From assembly GCA_003260075.1 (NCBI GenBank), contig QLIY01000404.1, positions 3,831-67,830 on the forward strand: a DNA stretch of 64,000 nt, given 5' to 3'. The notes beneath the pieces were generated by a model. It was not told the DNA's origin, ran no database searches, and saw only the letters and a program-made list of their open reading frames with translations. Numbering within the stretch: position 1 is the stretch's first letter; each line of letters starts with the position of its first letter. This stretch comes from Phallusia mammillata. Lineage: Eukaryota; Chordata; Ascidiacea; Phlebobranchia; Ascidiidae. Below, in pieces: positions 45,829 through 58,354 of this stretch. The translations under genes were made by a program, and so were the position numbers.

Positions 45829-46529
45829 TTTGAAAGTTACTTTCCAACAAACGATAGAGGTACAAAAATCAAGCAAGCGTGTCTACTTAGCTGTAAGTTT
45901 AACAAAATTGTTAAGGAAAGTATTAAACAACAACTTAAAAACATTTTGAAACCGAATAAAATAACCTAACAACATCTGTACATGTGGTTTTCAGACCCTG
46001 CAGAAACCAAGCACGCGTGTTTAATAAGCTGTAAGTTTTACATTTTTGGACGAAAAAACAGTTCAGTTTCGTACTCGAAAACATTTTTATGCTGATTTAG
46101 AAAATGTAACAAATTTAGTGACCGAAACCTTACGGTAATTTTCAATCTTTTTGTACTCACAAACTGTTTGTCTGTTCAAATTTAAATTCAAAGACATGCA
46201 TTACTATCATATGTCTATATAAAAGTGCGTTGCGCGGATCCACGACCAATAAATGACCAATAAAGCAACTACTGTTTTGCTCACTGACTACAAACAAATG
46301 ACAAATTTTTGCCTTGCCTGACTAATTGCCTATCTTTATTGGCATTTAGCATAATAGCTAAACCCAGAGTGTCGCTTAATGCCAAGCAGCGACAAAATAT
46401 AAACTTTTGTCTGATTACGTAGCGGAAATCTGTCTGTTTGATGGATTGTCCTCGAAAAGCGTCGGAATAGCAAGCTTCAATTTACGCTGCAAGTCGTGCC
46501 TTAAAGCGTGGGATTTAGGTTAGCTACAG
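45829..46529. other. Intergenic between X3 and X2, no gene
   Basis: AT-rich, contains short repeated phrases ('aagctgtaagtttaa') at about 45888 and 46027. No supported gene. Confidence 0.4.
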
Positions 46530-46802
46530 CAGGGGTCGGCAACCTTTTTTGCACTGCGGACCGCTTTTGAAATGAAAATTTTACCGCGGACCGGTCATAA
46601 AAAAAACTACAAATATTTAGCAATAAAAACGCTTAAATTAGTTTATCATCCCCGAAATACATGGGCAAAATGTTCATAGCATTTAACCTGAAAAATTATA
46701 CGGCCCGGTAACGAACTCCTCGCGGACCGGTACCGGGCCGCGGACCGGCGGTTGCCGACCACNACCGGTGCCGGGCCGCGGACCGGCGGTTGCCGACCAC
46801 TG
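46530..46802. mobile_element. hAT MITE, TSD AGCTACAG (contains the only N)
   Basis: Left end CAGGGGTCGGCAACC, right end CGGTTGCCGACCACTG, perfect duplication AGCTACAG at 46522-46529 and 46803-46810. The single N at 46763 sits between two copies of the last 35-37 bp, so the element is really about 235 bp with an unmerged overlap. Confidence 0.85.
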
Positions 46803-47251
46803 AGCTACAGGAAAGTCAACTTTCACCAAAGATGCAAATTTTGATCAATCTTAAGCGCTTACGCTTTCACGACCTGGTGATCGGTTAACATAAATGCTGT
46901 AATGCGGTATAGTTCTCAAACGGTAGTTTATGTTTTTTTGTATGGACAGTAAGTCCACTAAATTTGATAAACTGATGGACAAGCATTCAAGCATTCATTA
47001 AATTTTAGAAGTTTATTTGAAGAATTATATTAGAAAAAAGCATGCTAAAAATATATTTCAGGCCCTAATGCTTCTTTGTGTATCGCTTATTTAGTTTTTA
47101 CTCGAAATGAAATAGTTCCCGATATTCTTTTGATTGTGTTTGTGGTCTATGAAATGAAACGTTGAGAACCACTGCTACAGCGTTTACCGGGGTCAATAGT
47201 TTTTCATGACTATGTCTTCATGTTTTCAATCTTTTCAGGTATTGTCTAAAG

Positions 47252-47523
47252 CAGGGGTCGGCAACCTTTTAGGCGACGCGTGCCAATTTACTTTTATTTC
47301 CATGTGTTAATGACCTCGCGTGCCAACGTTTTTCTAAATAATTGTGGTTCGTGCCAGCAGATTTCAATAATAAAGAGAAAGCAGAGTGTTTTTTCTATGT
47401 AAGGCTGAATTTTAAGTCAATGACATGTTAAAAACTGAAAACAAGCAATAGTACGTAAATATAAACACGCAAATTGGTTGGCGTGCCATGAAAAAACACC
47501 GTGCCAGGGGTTGCCGACCCCTG
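47252..47523. mobile_element. hAT MITE, TSD GTCTAAAG
   Basis: Ends CAGGGGTCGGCAACC and GGTTGCCGACCCCTG, perfect duplication GTCTAAAG at 47244-47251 and 47524-47531; 272 bp, no ORF. Confidence 0.9.
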
Positions 47524-47546
47524 GTCTAAAGTCATATAGACTAAAG

Positions 47547-48324
47547 CAGTGGTTCTCAAACTTTTTTTTGTTGCGACGCCTCTGGAAAAGTTTTCTGGAC
47601 TTGCGACGCACCAGCAAATAAAAGCTAATGAGGAAACTTATCAATAAACAGTTAATTTAAATCTATTAAACAGCACTTAGAGAACAATTTTAGCCTAACT
47701 GTTTTTCGACAAATTTATAAAACTGCACTCAACACTTTTAGTGCACCCGGCAATCACGTGCGGGCTTTTGTTAATTGTTTCAATTATTGCGCACAATTGC
47801 ATTGTCTTGTCTGCTGCAAGGCCTTAACAGCATCAATAACGAATTACAATGAAAGTAATGTTTCAACTTACGCACAATATGACTGATGCACAAAAATTTA
47901 CTGCTAAAACTCATGCACAATAATTACTTCAAACTTTTCTGACAATTATACGTTATAACTACCTCAAGCCTTTGCTAGAAAAGTCGCCTTTGTTACATTG
48001 TTAAGAAACAAGACTCCGTTCACATAATCAAGTTTAATGCCCGCCAAGCGTCGCCCCAGACACGCGCCTATCACGCACTTGCTGCTTGTACTGTTTGGTC
48101 TCGACGTACATTAACGGACAACCGCGTTTTTGATCAAAAAGGTAAATTTACGTCAATCCGCACTCTACGCAAAAAGTATGGACGTAGATAAACGTCAACC
48201 GCACTGAAACCTCATTTTTATGAGATAAACTGAGTTCAGCCACGAAACGGAAATATTCTGCGACGCCCTTGGAAAATTGAAACGACGCACCAGGGCGTCG
48301 CGACGCACAGTTTGAGAACCACTG
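47547..48324. mobile_element. hAT MITE, TSD GACTAAAG
   Basis: Ends CAGTGGTTCTCAAACTTT and AGTTTGAGAACCACTG, subterminal 'gcgacgcc' repeats, perfect duplication GACTAAAG at 47539-47546 and 48325-48332; 778 bp. Only 23 bp from the previous element. Confidence 0.9.
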
Positions 48325-48332
48325 GACTAAAG

Positions 48333-49136
48333 CAATAGCTTTCATGCATTTTTTCAAGGAAGTCTTGGACCTATAACCGATTGATTTATAGCGGCAAGCC
48401 GAAACTAAATATACATAACAGTTCCGTTAACTCTGAATGAGCCTTATCGAGCGATTACGTATTGAATGCGCTTATTAAGTGACAGGCCAGGTGGTCAACG
48501 TAAAGCGTTACCGATGTATCATAAAGTTCGTGCTACACGACGATTTACCGCTTTTGTCGAGTACGTAATGGCTTAATTTTAACATTGTGTTGTGTTTTGC
48601 TGCATTTTAAGGCAATGCTAAACATGCAACAACTTTCACCCAAATGAGAATGCTTGTTAGACTGGCTTAATTCGATGGAACGCCTAATAAGCCTGACATA
48701 TTGCACGATTTATATGTGAGTATTTCGTGATCGCTAGTCTGTATAATCCTAACTAGTTTACGTTATTCATCCTAGTTTAAGCTCAAGTGTTGAGTTTATA
48801 AAGTCAATGTTTTGAAATTCCTGTGTTTTTCTAAATTGCGTATCATCATGGAAAAGCGCCGCAACGAAGAACATTTACTTAAAGCACGTTGTCACAAGTT
48901 TTTTTGTCGCAAATATGCATTGTCATTCTTGCCGAACCTAGAGGCATAGTTGTGTAAAGGATAAATATCATATGAAAACCATAAAGCCTGAATTGTTATT
49001 GCGAATGTTTGTGTCATATTGTAATAAGCCAATTGGGCTACAGCAAACCTGGCTATCAAGTCCAAACTGCTGGTCAATAGACCTAATATATCAACAAGTC
49101 TGTGAGTTCACATGTATTTGATATTTCGTCCTAAAC
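48333..49136. other. Intergenic, no supported gene
   Basis: No ORF with similarity. A degenerate piece at about 48660 resembles the SINE-like repeat of the CPEB1 intron. Confidence 0.4.
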
Positions 49137-49359
49137 CAGTGGTTCCCAAACTGTGGGTCATGACCCAGTACTAGGCCACCAAGACATTTTCAATGGGCCA
49201 CAGAGCCATTTGAACAGATTCTACTGTTTTGTTATACTGTAGATATTATGCGCTTATAATATTTGCAAAGAATTCTGAATCTTGTAGCCAAATTTTAGGA
49301 GCATGTATCTCATTAACAATTAACTTGCTAGAAACCATTTCGCCGTTTGGGAACCCCTG
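49137..49359. mobile_element. hAT MITE, TSD TCCTAAAC
   Basis: Ends CAGTGGTTCCCAAACTG and CGTTTGGGAACCCCTG, perfect duplication TCCTAAAC at 49129-49136 and 49360-49367; 223 bp. Confidence 0.9.
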
Positions 49360-49785
49360 TCCTAAACCTTTCTTTACTTTTTTCTTACTTTCCTTAATGG
49401 TGTATGAGCATTGAACGCATCTAAAACTAATACTGGTGTAGTTGCAAAACAAGCCATAAGTAACGCTATGCATTTTGCACTGTGTTTTCTTACTCATCCA
49501 TTGTCACATTTTCGCATTGTTCAAAGTCAAAACACAGAAAATACTGGGAATTATAATACTTACAAAACAAACACCAATGGTATTGAAAGGGGACGAAGAC
49601 GACTGTATAATGTTTAGACAGAAACCTTATGTACAGTTATCAAAAACATTCCTTCTTGGCAATTGTCACAAGAATCACATCGTACTCCAATAAGATCACG
49701 TGTAAATAGCATACTTTAAATTGCACGTTACAAAGAAATGTATACATTTTTTTTCCAAAAAAGAACAAATGTTTTAGTGCGCGCG

Positions 49786-52700
49786 CTACGATTGTTGTTC
49801 TACAGAAGTCAATCTTTCTGGTGCCATGCTTGCACGTCTGCTTGCCATTGGGCTCTTGAGCGCTCCCTTGCGGAGAATTTGTTTCTTTGGGCTCTTATCG
49901 ATGGCAAGCTCGCGAAGAATACGGGTTCCAAGTGAAATCTCCAAAGCCTCTACAAAATACAAAGGTGTTTAGGGAATATGTGCCTATTAACCAATAGTAT
50001 AATAGAGTCATTATAGTAACTAATGATTAAAATCATTCAACAAATAAACTAAAACTTTTGCAGAGAAGATATTAAATTGACAGTGATTTAAGGTTACCAG
50101 AGCTGAGGATATTCTAATAAATAAACCAAGAAATACGTGTCAAGACACATACCAGGGGCTTGTGGCAATACTCACAAATCTTGCGTTTACTATAAAACAA
50201 GCATCTAATAAACCAATTACAATTAGAAGTTGCATTAAGTTTCGATGGGTAATTGTCACTCTACAACAGAAGTGTGGGCCATTTATTTTTATGTTTTTTT
50301 CTCAATTTTGTGAGTTTTGTTAAACTTTGCACACCTTCAGCGACGTTTAAATCAAGAGTTGTAGAAAAATCAGTTCCTGGATTTTGTAGTGCTTGCGTTA
50401 AAAGTTGCTTTTCTTTGTCCACAGCATATCGATGTTGTATCTTGTCCTTTACCGTTGCTGCAAAAGTTTGTTCAACAAAGGTTCACCTCACGTTCCTTAG
50501 GTTTATCACAGCTTTTAAGGACGCCTTTAACAATTCTACAAGGACCGATTTTATGTGCACTCTTACGTTTTACGCAGTGGTGGGATTCAAATTTTTCGTC
50601 AACTGGTTCTATTACAAAAGTCATATTTTCAGCCAGTTCTGTTACAAAAATCTCATTGTCAGTAACCAGTAACGCTGACCGGTTCGCTGATCTCATAAAA
50701 TTTCGTGAGACGGTTCCATAGAACCGGTGCGAACCGGCTGAATCCCACCACTGGTTTTACATAGCCTACGTCATTTCATTTCGACGTAGCTAAGACGTCA
50801 TACAGAAAATTGAAACGGTTTTATTGAAAATACAAAAATTCCAAAAAATACCTTCGTCACCCGATATGAGAACTTGTCCGAGTGGCGCCTTTTTTCCATA
50901 TTTCTCTCCTTCAATTTCTAACAGAAAATATCTTTGTTCCAGGTCACAACGCCGAGCTCCTTTCACTATGAAGCTATGATCCCATCTGGAGAAAACGAAT
51001 CATATTACAAGCAAGAAACTGACAGTAAGATGAGTTTAATTGTACAAAAAACAACTTTACGCTGTTTATCTTAATTGTTTATGAATTAATAGCATGCAAA
51101 GTAGTGAATGACTTGAGGTGGTGACAGCTATTGATTAGCGGTGTTAAACATTTTGGATTTTACTTTGGCGCTGTTTAAACAGACATTTTTTTGTTTTCAA
51201 ATCCTCAAACCATTTAAAGCAAGTCACATTAGAAACTATTCCTTGATAGCCGATTGGTTGGAGGCATCGCGAGTTGCTAACAGGATTTTTTTCGGCTTAG
51301 CCTCTAGATCAGTAGTTCTCAATGTTATACGGATCGCGTACCACCTGACAACTTTTTCTATCGTTGCGTACCACCAAAACCCTGTGTGAATTGATAGACC
51401 AAGAAATAGGCCCATTTTCTCACCCCAGGTAGCATATTTAGCAATTTCAAAAGAGTATCCCAAACTATAGTTTCGTTTAAACCAAGGGTGATCGGTTTTG
51501 TCAGTTGAGTTGCTATTCTAAATCAGACTTAAATTAGGTATTAGGCTCAATTTTGGAAATAGGTATATCACAGAAAGCTACTCGCGTACCACCTGAAAAG
51601 TTCCGGCGTACCACTAGTGGTACGCGTACCACAGTTTGAGAACCACTGCTCTAGATCTTTGGTTTCTATGTAAAAACAATCTGAAAAGACTTTAGGGGGC
51701 AAGTTGTTCAACGGCCTACTATTTACGTGCTTTATACACTGCAGGCTCTAAAAAGTTGTTTCGATGTCTGGTTTCGGTCTAGCTGTTCAGGCCATTTACC
51801 CGAAGACGTGGCATTTTCCTGCTTTTTTAATGGAGTTCGAACCGAGGACGCCTGCCCTGCGACCATCCGACCAAATTCTTTGCTGTTTTTTTCAATTTTT
51901 TTATTCGAATAGGCTTGAGCCCAGGACGTCTCGGGGACTAATCCCGATCAAGTTTTTTATGTTCGTATATGGGTCAGGCGCTCCGGACCATTTGGCCAAG
52001 TTCCTGTCCCCTTTGCTATTTACATACCGGGTAACACCGTTGACGGTCAGAAACCGGTAACTGCTTCTCCGCACGGTGTCTCTCTTCTCATGATCGGGGT
52101 ACATAAACATTTTCACGCGACATTTCTCCATACGGTCATCGTCACTTTCCAGACCGTTGTGAATATTAAAACCTATTTTGACGGTTACCAGCAAATCACA
52201 GACATCACTTGCTTCCCGTCTGTTTTCGTTTGCTTGGAACTGGAACACGCTGCATTCGCGAACCTCTGAACTGGAAAAAGTAGCAGTTTGTTAGTCAATG
52301 TATTAGTAACTGCCTTCAATGGTTTAGCTTGAACATGATTTGTATGAAACTATGGCTTGGACTTGCGTATTGAAAGGAAAAGTCCACCCGTATGAAATTA
52401 ATCATGTTGAATTAAAAGGCACGTTTGTTGCGCTACCTGCGTTTCTGTATAACTGGTGCTTGCCCAAAGAATCCTTTGCTTATTTCTTGCTTTTTGCTTT
52501 ATCACAATACGAATACTTTAAAGGGATCCTTAAATGGAAATCCAACCCTTCAACGCTTAGTGCGGTACTTTTTTTTCCATAATTAAGGCAGTAATCGAAA
52601 TTCGTAATTTATCGTCAATTAGACATGACGTCAAACACGAAACTGATGATAACTGGATAACGTGACTACAAACTTCTTTCGACATTTTCAGGCTTTCTTA

Positions 52701-54003
52701 CATGGCAAAAGTTTACTCAAAAATGTGATATCTGGTGTTTGTCGCCCATATTTTTGTAAGCCGCACGTATAGGGCTGGTTGGTGGCACTTGATTGATACA
52801 TCCACCTTTGTATTACAGTGAATTTAAAGTGACACGCAGTTCACCGAACTAGAAAGACTTTACACAATTTCCTCAGTGGCATTCCGCCACATATCCGTTG
52901 CAGTGATTCTTTATGTCGATTGTTTTGCTTTTTTGTCACTGCATTTATATAGGATGTGCAGCAAGAGACGTCCGCATGTAGTTCATGTGATAACAGACAG
53001 AAGTTATGCTATGCGTCATGCGCACTGTAAACAGGCGTCCTGCATGCAATCGCTTGAACTGAGCCTCTACCTTGGTTTTGTTTTGACAACAATATCCTGC
53101 TCAAAGCGTTGGTAGGGAATATTCGTTCACGTTCTAGATTGTCTAGCACCCTTACACACATGGACTATTATCGTTACATAAGGCAAGTTTGAAGTTAATA
53201 CTTAGAGTTATAGGTAACGTACGTTTCACCGAACGTGGCCATATCTTTGTACACGGCATCTGCCTCTCCGCACTTGCAAGATTGAATGTTGACGATAATC
53301 TTTCTTGGCTGTGACAAAACACTTGCTTAAGTGATGTTGGATAATTAATCAGTAAATAAAGCATTTTTTTTAAATATATCTTTTAATCAGTTAAAAAGCA
53401 ATTTTTGGTATTTTGTCCCATTAAAAAGTTAGCATCGATCTACTATATATTTTGGTCGCATTGATAGCTAAATTCAAAATTATAATATAGCGTACATTAT
53501 ACGTTTCATAATTAAGATCAGGCAGTTTCTGATTTTAAAGTTTATGTACATTTTGATCAATTTCGACCTAATTCCGAACCGAATTAGTTAACTTAAAACT
53601 TGCAAGTTGCAATATGAGCCACTAAAATACACACTTAATTTTTTTGTCTAAAACTTACCTCAAGTTTTCGCAGTTCCTCCATTTGAAGACTCTGCTTACG
53701 TTCATCTATAACCTTTTCGTGGTATTTGCGCATAAAGGACCCTTGTTTAGCTTTGCCCAGTAGTTCCTCAGCCCTCTTTTTCCGCTGTTCCTGCTGTGCT
53801 CTGTATTTTTTCGAATACTTTTTGTGGAAAAGTTCTGCCTTTTCCAGTAGGGTAAGTTGCTTGGCTTGTGGCATGTCAATGTTGCCTGTTGAGTTACGTC
53901 GCACCGTCTCTTGTTTTACCATTAGTTGATTTGGGTTTTGTTGGTTTGGAATTTGATGGAGCGGTTCCCGATTCACCGGGGGTGTAAAGGTTTCCTTGTA
54001 CAT
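49786..54003 (-). CDS. C2-like tandem paralogue 2 (X2, 364 aa)
   Basis: Exons, transcript order: 53659-54003 (ATG 54003, MYKETFTPP), 53223-53308, 52028-52270, 50852-50985, 50335-50457, 49786-49949 (TAG). All GT-AG, phases 0,2,2,1,1. Residues 1-115: disordered start then a charged helix (LLEKAELFHKKYSKKYR). The second exon (PRKIIVNIQ) begins like that of X1 and X3. C2-like core: DLLVTVKIGFN, DRMEKCRVKMFMYPDHEKR, SSYRFLT..GVTR, WDHSFIVKGA, LEQRYFLLEIEGE, LGQVLISGDE. The C-terminal tail is basic (KKQILRKGALKS), with a Ser/Arg patch that could be phosphorylated. Two MITEs lie in introns 3 and 4. Not recognised as any named protein. Confidence 0.75.
50575..50753. mobile_element. hAT MITE in an X2 intron, TSD GTTTTAC(G/A)
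   Basis: Ends CAGTGGTGGGATTCA and TGAATCCCACCACTG, flanks GTTTTACG (50567-50574) and GTTTTACA (50754-50761), 7 of 8 identical; 179 bp. Internal 'gaaccggt' repeats. Confidence 0.8.
51310..51648. mobile_element. hAT MITE in an X2 intron, TSD CTCTAGAT
   Basis: Ends CAGTAGTTCTCAATGTT and AGTTTGAGAACCACTG, subterminal 'gcgtaccac' repeats, perfect duplication CTCTAGAT at 51302-51309 and 51649-51656; 339 bp. Confidence 0.9.
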
Positions 54004-55296
54004 TTTCGGCGATATACCTTAGTCGAATACTAGAATTTCAACTACAAATGCAAATAAACGATCAGCTAGTCACAGTGCCGTCAGTGATTTCTTTGCAGTT
54101 AAAATTTTACAAACATCCCTGTTTACTTCCCTATAAAGGAGGATATAAACTTGTCTTCCTACAACTGAGCTACTACTTTTTATATCCTTATGTTTCATGT
54201 AAAATTTGTGTGCAGGATCGCAACACGCATATTAAAACATCGTCCTTCTAACGAGAATGTGCCATTGCTCTGTATAAAAAGCACCTTTCCTTCCACCAAC
54301 CAGTCCGATTTTGGCTCAACCTAGCCATGAACTTTCCTAATATACGCGCATTCGACAGAAAAAACCCTTTTACAATAAGCACACGAATTAAAGGGCGCCT
54401 AGACCCGAGCACATCCTTAACATAACTGTTAATAGGCGCCAAAACGCGACTATAGCGTTTGTGCTTCTGTGTTCAGCTGTATGTTTGACAGCTTCCCGTC
54501 TATGGTCGATGATGGGCAGCACGCATGTTGTATCGCGTATCGATCCCTGTGCATAAAATTACCCTCCACTTTTCGCCAGCCTGACCTGTTTCTTATATTC
54601 CCCACTTATGGTTAATCATGAGCCTATAGTTTTGTGTAATACCGATGTCATCCTTTTCTACAGCGGAAGCGCTACCAGCTATTTCATCCAGGTCGCGTGT
54701 ACTGAGTGATTCTTGGCACGTCGCTTAAAGCCTCGACGTGCATGTGTATTGCGTCGACCAATACACGCCATCTTACATGATTGAACGATTTGAGTTTTAT
54801 AAACAGAATCATGCACATAGGGGGCGTTGGGGTCACACAAGGACAAAACGATAAAGGTTACTCCTGTTTATTTTACTCCAGATTTTTTTTACATTGGTCT
54901 TGTAGTGCTATTACTTGCATGGTATGTTTGTAGCTTTATTCGTGTTGTTGGTTTGTTGTGCTCCATATCTGGTTAAGTAAAAACCTTTATTTCGGATGTT
55001 GTGTTATAAGTTATAAAGTTCATGTAAAGAGTTTTGCTTCATATTTCTTTTTGCGTGAATTTGTGATCTGCTTTAACCACGTAAGTTGGCATTGCTTTTT
55101 TAATACGAAAACATAAACAACATTTAAAAAAACTGAAAATAAAACACATAACATCACAAAATATATACACTCACAGTATAGTTTGGTTGTGCGAAAATAA
55201 AGTGGGCTTTCAAATACGAATAATAAAATATAAAATGCGCCCTTATGTGACAACTTTTACAACAACAAAATGGATTGACATTTGTTCAGAAGACAG
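54004..55296. other. Intergenic between X2 and X1
   Basis: No gene seen. Holds the X2 upstream region and the X1 3' UTR. Minus-strand AATAAA at 54986-54991 is a candidate poly(A) signal for X1. Confidence 0.4.
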
Positions 55297-58200
55297 TTAA
55301 CGCTTTTTTCCCGAGTGTCTTCGAATCGAGCCTCTGCGCAGGATTGCTTTCGGTAAATGTTTACCGTGGAAAAAGGATGAAAAGGATACGTAGTCTGCAA
55401 CAAAAGAAATTGCATGTTTAGTTAAATATGTTTTACATAATTAGGTTGAAAGATGGCATAGATATATTGTATAGCCTCTCCAGCCTCCCAACAGTTTCTT
55501 ATAGTGATCTCTTCAATCAAGTACACATACACACAATGCAGAACATCCTAGGTCTGCCGTACTAAGATGCTTTATGTAGGCTTAGGTAACCCCCTTTGTG
55601 ATTATGGCTGCAGTAGTTTACGTTATTTTATTACTACTGCATTTCAATTACCTTCGGTATCCAAATCCAGTGTAACGGAAATGGAAGTTTCCGGATTGCG
55701 GATGGCTTCCATTAAGGGTCGCGTTTCGAGTGACGTCGGCGCTCTGATCTGAGTCTCGCTCTTTATTTTCGCTGTAAATAGAAAGTGGAGAGGTTGAGTG
55801 ACCTTTTTTCTGATAGGTGTTTTCCAGTATAAATAGATTGTTGACTATTCAGAGAAAACCCACGAAAAAGGTGACTCAGAAAACGTGGTTAAAACACAAT
55901 GCCTGGGTATTTCTTCTTGATAATTTTTTAGACAATCGAAAGTTCAGTTTGGTCCTCATGGCGTGCAATTAGTTTCCATGGGTTTTTTATCCAATATTCA
56001 TCATAAATTCTATATTTAGCTCTCTTAAATTGGCAAATGTCCCGCGTTAAGGATGTAAACCAAGTCTAAAAATGTTTTGTGTTGTTTAAGTAAGTGCATA
56101 AAAATGTCCATGCAGGAAATGTTACTTCGGCTGCAACTCATAAAATCGTATTTGTAGACATTCTACCTTGATCTCCAGCAAGAATTGTTTGTCCCATGCT
56201 CATCTTCTTCGTGCTATTTTCTCCAGTCACTTCGATCACGATATATCGGTTTCGCAAAAGTTTTGTGCTCAAACCTTTGAGAACAAATTCATGCTCCCAT
56301 CTGCAATTTGGAAAAATGGATATCAAACACAAAAATCAAAACCCACTATACGGTGGACAAAATAGTTAATATTTTGCACCAAAGGCCAACAAATAATAAA
56401 AAAAATCTTGTAAATTTAAACGTAGGCCAGAAGACAAAAACTGTTTGTCTGTATTCTATTTCGTTTGGGCTTAAGCAAAGTTATATATGATCGGATCTAC
56501 AAAACCTTTGCGCTTACCTAATCTACATAAGTTATCATTCGAGGAGAGCGGCGCAGCAAATAATTTGTAATTTTGAAAATTCTTTTACAGTTATCAGGTT
56601 GTAATTTAAAGATCAAAGAGCCTGATCTCTATAAATGCTCATGTTATTAACCAAATTCTCTTACTTTGTGACACCGACGTGTGTGAGATATCTGTAACTC
56701 GACTTCTGCTTGGTTTGTCTCTTTTCCTGGTCAGGAAAGACGTATATTTTAACGCGACACTTCTGCATTCTGTCTTCGTCTTTCTCTACGCCGTTGTACA
56801 TGTTGATCCCGGTGGAAACGAACACGTGCAACTCATAGCTTTCTATATCTCTGTCATCTTCCTCCAAGTTGTTGCGAAGTTCAAGGGCACTTTGAGTTTC
56901 GTTTGTGCTTGAACTGTCGCTGCTTGTTGACATTCTAGAAAGTTCGAAAGAAAAGTTGAAATTTTTTGAAATCTGACATCATTGTAGTTTTGTGCACGTT
57001 TTTCTGTGAATGAAAAGTTAAAGATAATCGTGGAGTTCCTTGAAACGACTAATTCGAAAAGAATCACATTTTTGCTATCGCGCTGTTCATTTGCATGCTT
57101 ACAGTGCATACGTTAGAATTTTAATAGTTTAAACGTTCCGAACATTAACTAAAATTGAGTTGTTTACGTACATTGGAAATTTGGATCTTTGCTTCTACAT
57201 TTTGATTTTATAGGATTTAAATGTGAACTAGAGTAAAAATGTGTAACATTAGTTTGTTAATGTGTCTCCGTTACCTTGACCACAAGCTTGAAGAGTCGGA
57301 TCCTTCGTAGTCGGATTTGAGGAACTCGATTCGCGCGATGAGTTTTCTCGGCTGTAAAAGAACCCCACGCCATAAATACAAACAAAAATAAACGCTGAAA
57401 TTTCCATCCACTCATGAATACATTATCAGTTTCAAACGGCGCTAAAATTATGCACGGCTGTACTCAAAACGTACAAATAGATGCCCGCAACGCATTCAAG
57501 CCACATATTGACGAAAAGCGTTTGTTTATTCGCCATATAAGGCGCGGTGTGAATTTAGTCAAATCTAGACAGTGCACGAATACTAACGTGACGAATATAT
57601 GTGGGTTAGTAAACAAGAGCAATATGGCGTGAATTTTGAAAAGCATGGCGTGAATTTTGAGCATTTTACAAAGCATGGCGTGAATTTTGAGCATGGAATG
57701 ACGTTATATATCGTTTAAATTCGTCAAGGCCAAGATTTTCTATTAATATATTTGTAAGATGTAAATTCGAGTCTAAATTGGTAACTTCAAAGTCATGTAT
57801 TATTAGGTCAATGTCTTTCTATCTTTTCAGTCATGTATTTTTGTGTTTGGGGGAACTCTTTTTACTCTTTTTTACTGTAAAACTTAATAAAATTAATGCT
57901 AAACGGACGCATGGTTTAATTTACTTGGAGAAACTTTACGTACAATAATAATAATTAATACGTCATGAACATGTTGTTAAAAACCAACCTCCTTTTTCTT
58001 TAAGCATTGTTGCTCCTTGCACTTCTTTAAATCCTCTTTCACTTTGGCGTTGTACTCCTGGATAAAAGGATCCACTTGGATGTTGCCTTTCATCTCCTGC
58101 GACCGCAACCGTTTTAGCTTTTCCCCTGCTCGCCATTTTTTCGAATTCATTCTCCGGAACATCTCGGATTTTTGCAGGAGGGTCAGCGGCTCCGGGTCGT

Positions 58201-58354
58201 TTTGTGTCGAATCAGTGGACATGCGTCTGTCCACGTCCGAACAGTAGTTGACTTCTTCGTTGTTGCGCCATCGTTTTTGTATCTTGTGTTGCTCCATTGG
58301 AATGTTATTGTTGTGGTGGACCTTCACCGGGGATGAGTATTCGTGTTTGCCCAT
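55297..58354 (-). CDS. C2-like tandem paralogue 3 (X1, 354 aa)
   Basis: Exons, transcript order: 57989-58354 (ATG 58354, MGKHEYSSPVK), 57275-57351, 56665-56934, 56167-56300, 55652-55771, 55297-55394 (TAA). All GT-AG; phases as in X2, and the 134-nt WEHEF exon is the same length. N-terminal 122 residues: polar then charged helix (LTLLQKSEMFRRMNSKKWR). C2-like core: ELHVFVSTGIN, DRMQKCRVKIYVFPDQEKR, SSYRYLTHVGVTK, WEHEFVLKGL, LRNRYIVIEVTGE, MGQTILAGDQ. The tail KAILRRGSIRR matches the X2 tail. Canonical C2 Asp ligands are missing. A TTTCAG acceptor 43 bp above the ATG (above 58397) implies a 5' UTR intron or spliced-leader site. Function unknown; lipid or partner binding is the most that can be inferred. 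Confidence 0.75.
57620..57700. repeat. Short tandem repeat, 'gcatggcgtgaattttga' unit
   Basis: Three to four copies of an 18-bp unit with small spacers, in intron 1 of... the 57352-57988 interval between exons 1 and 2 of X1. Confidence 0.75.

Noticed and set aside
47163-47176. hAT-like right end GTTGAGAACCACTG
   Set aside because: No matching left end or 8-bp duplication found, so no element boundaries can be given.
50253-50721. Plus-strand frames of 139 and 110 codons
   Set aside because: They are antisense to an X2 exon and a MITE; composition and lack of similarity mark them as shadows.
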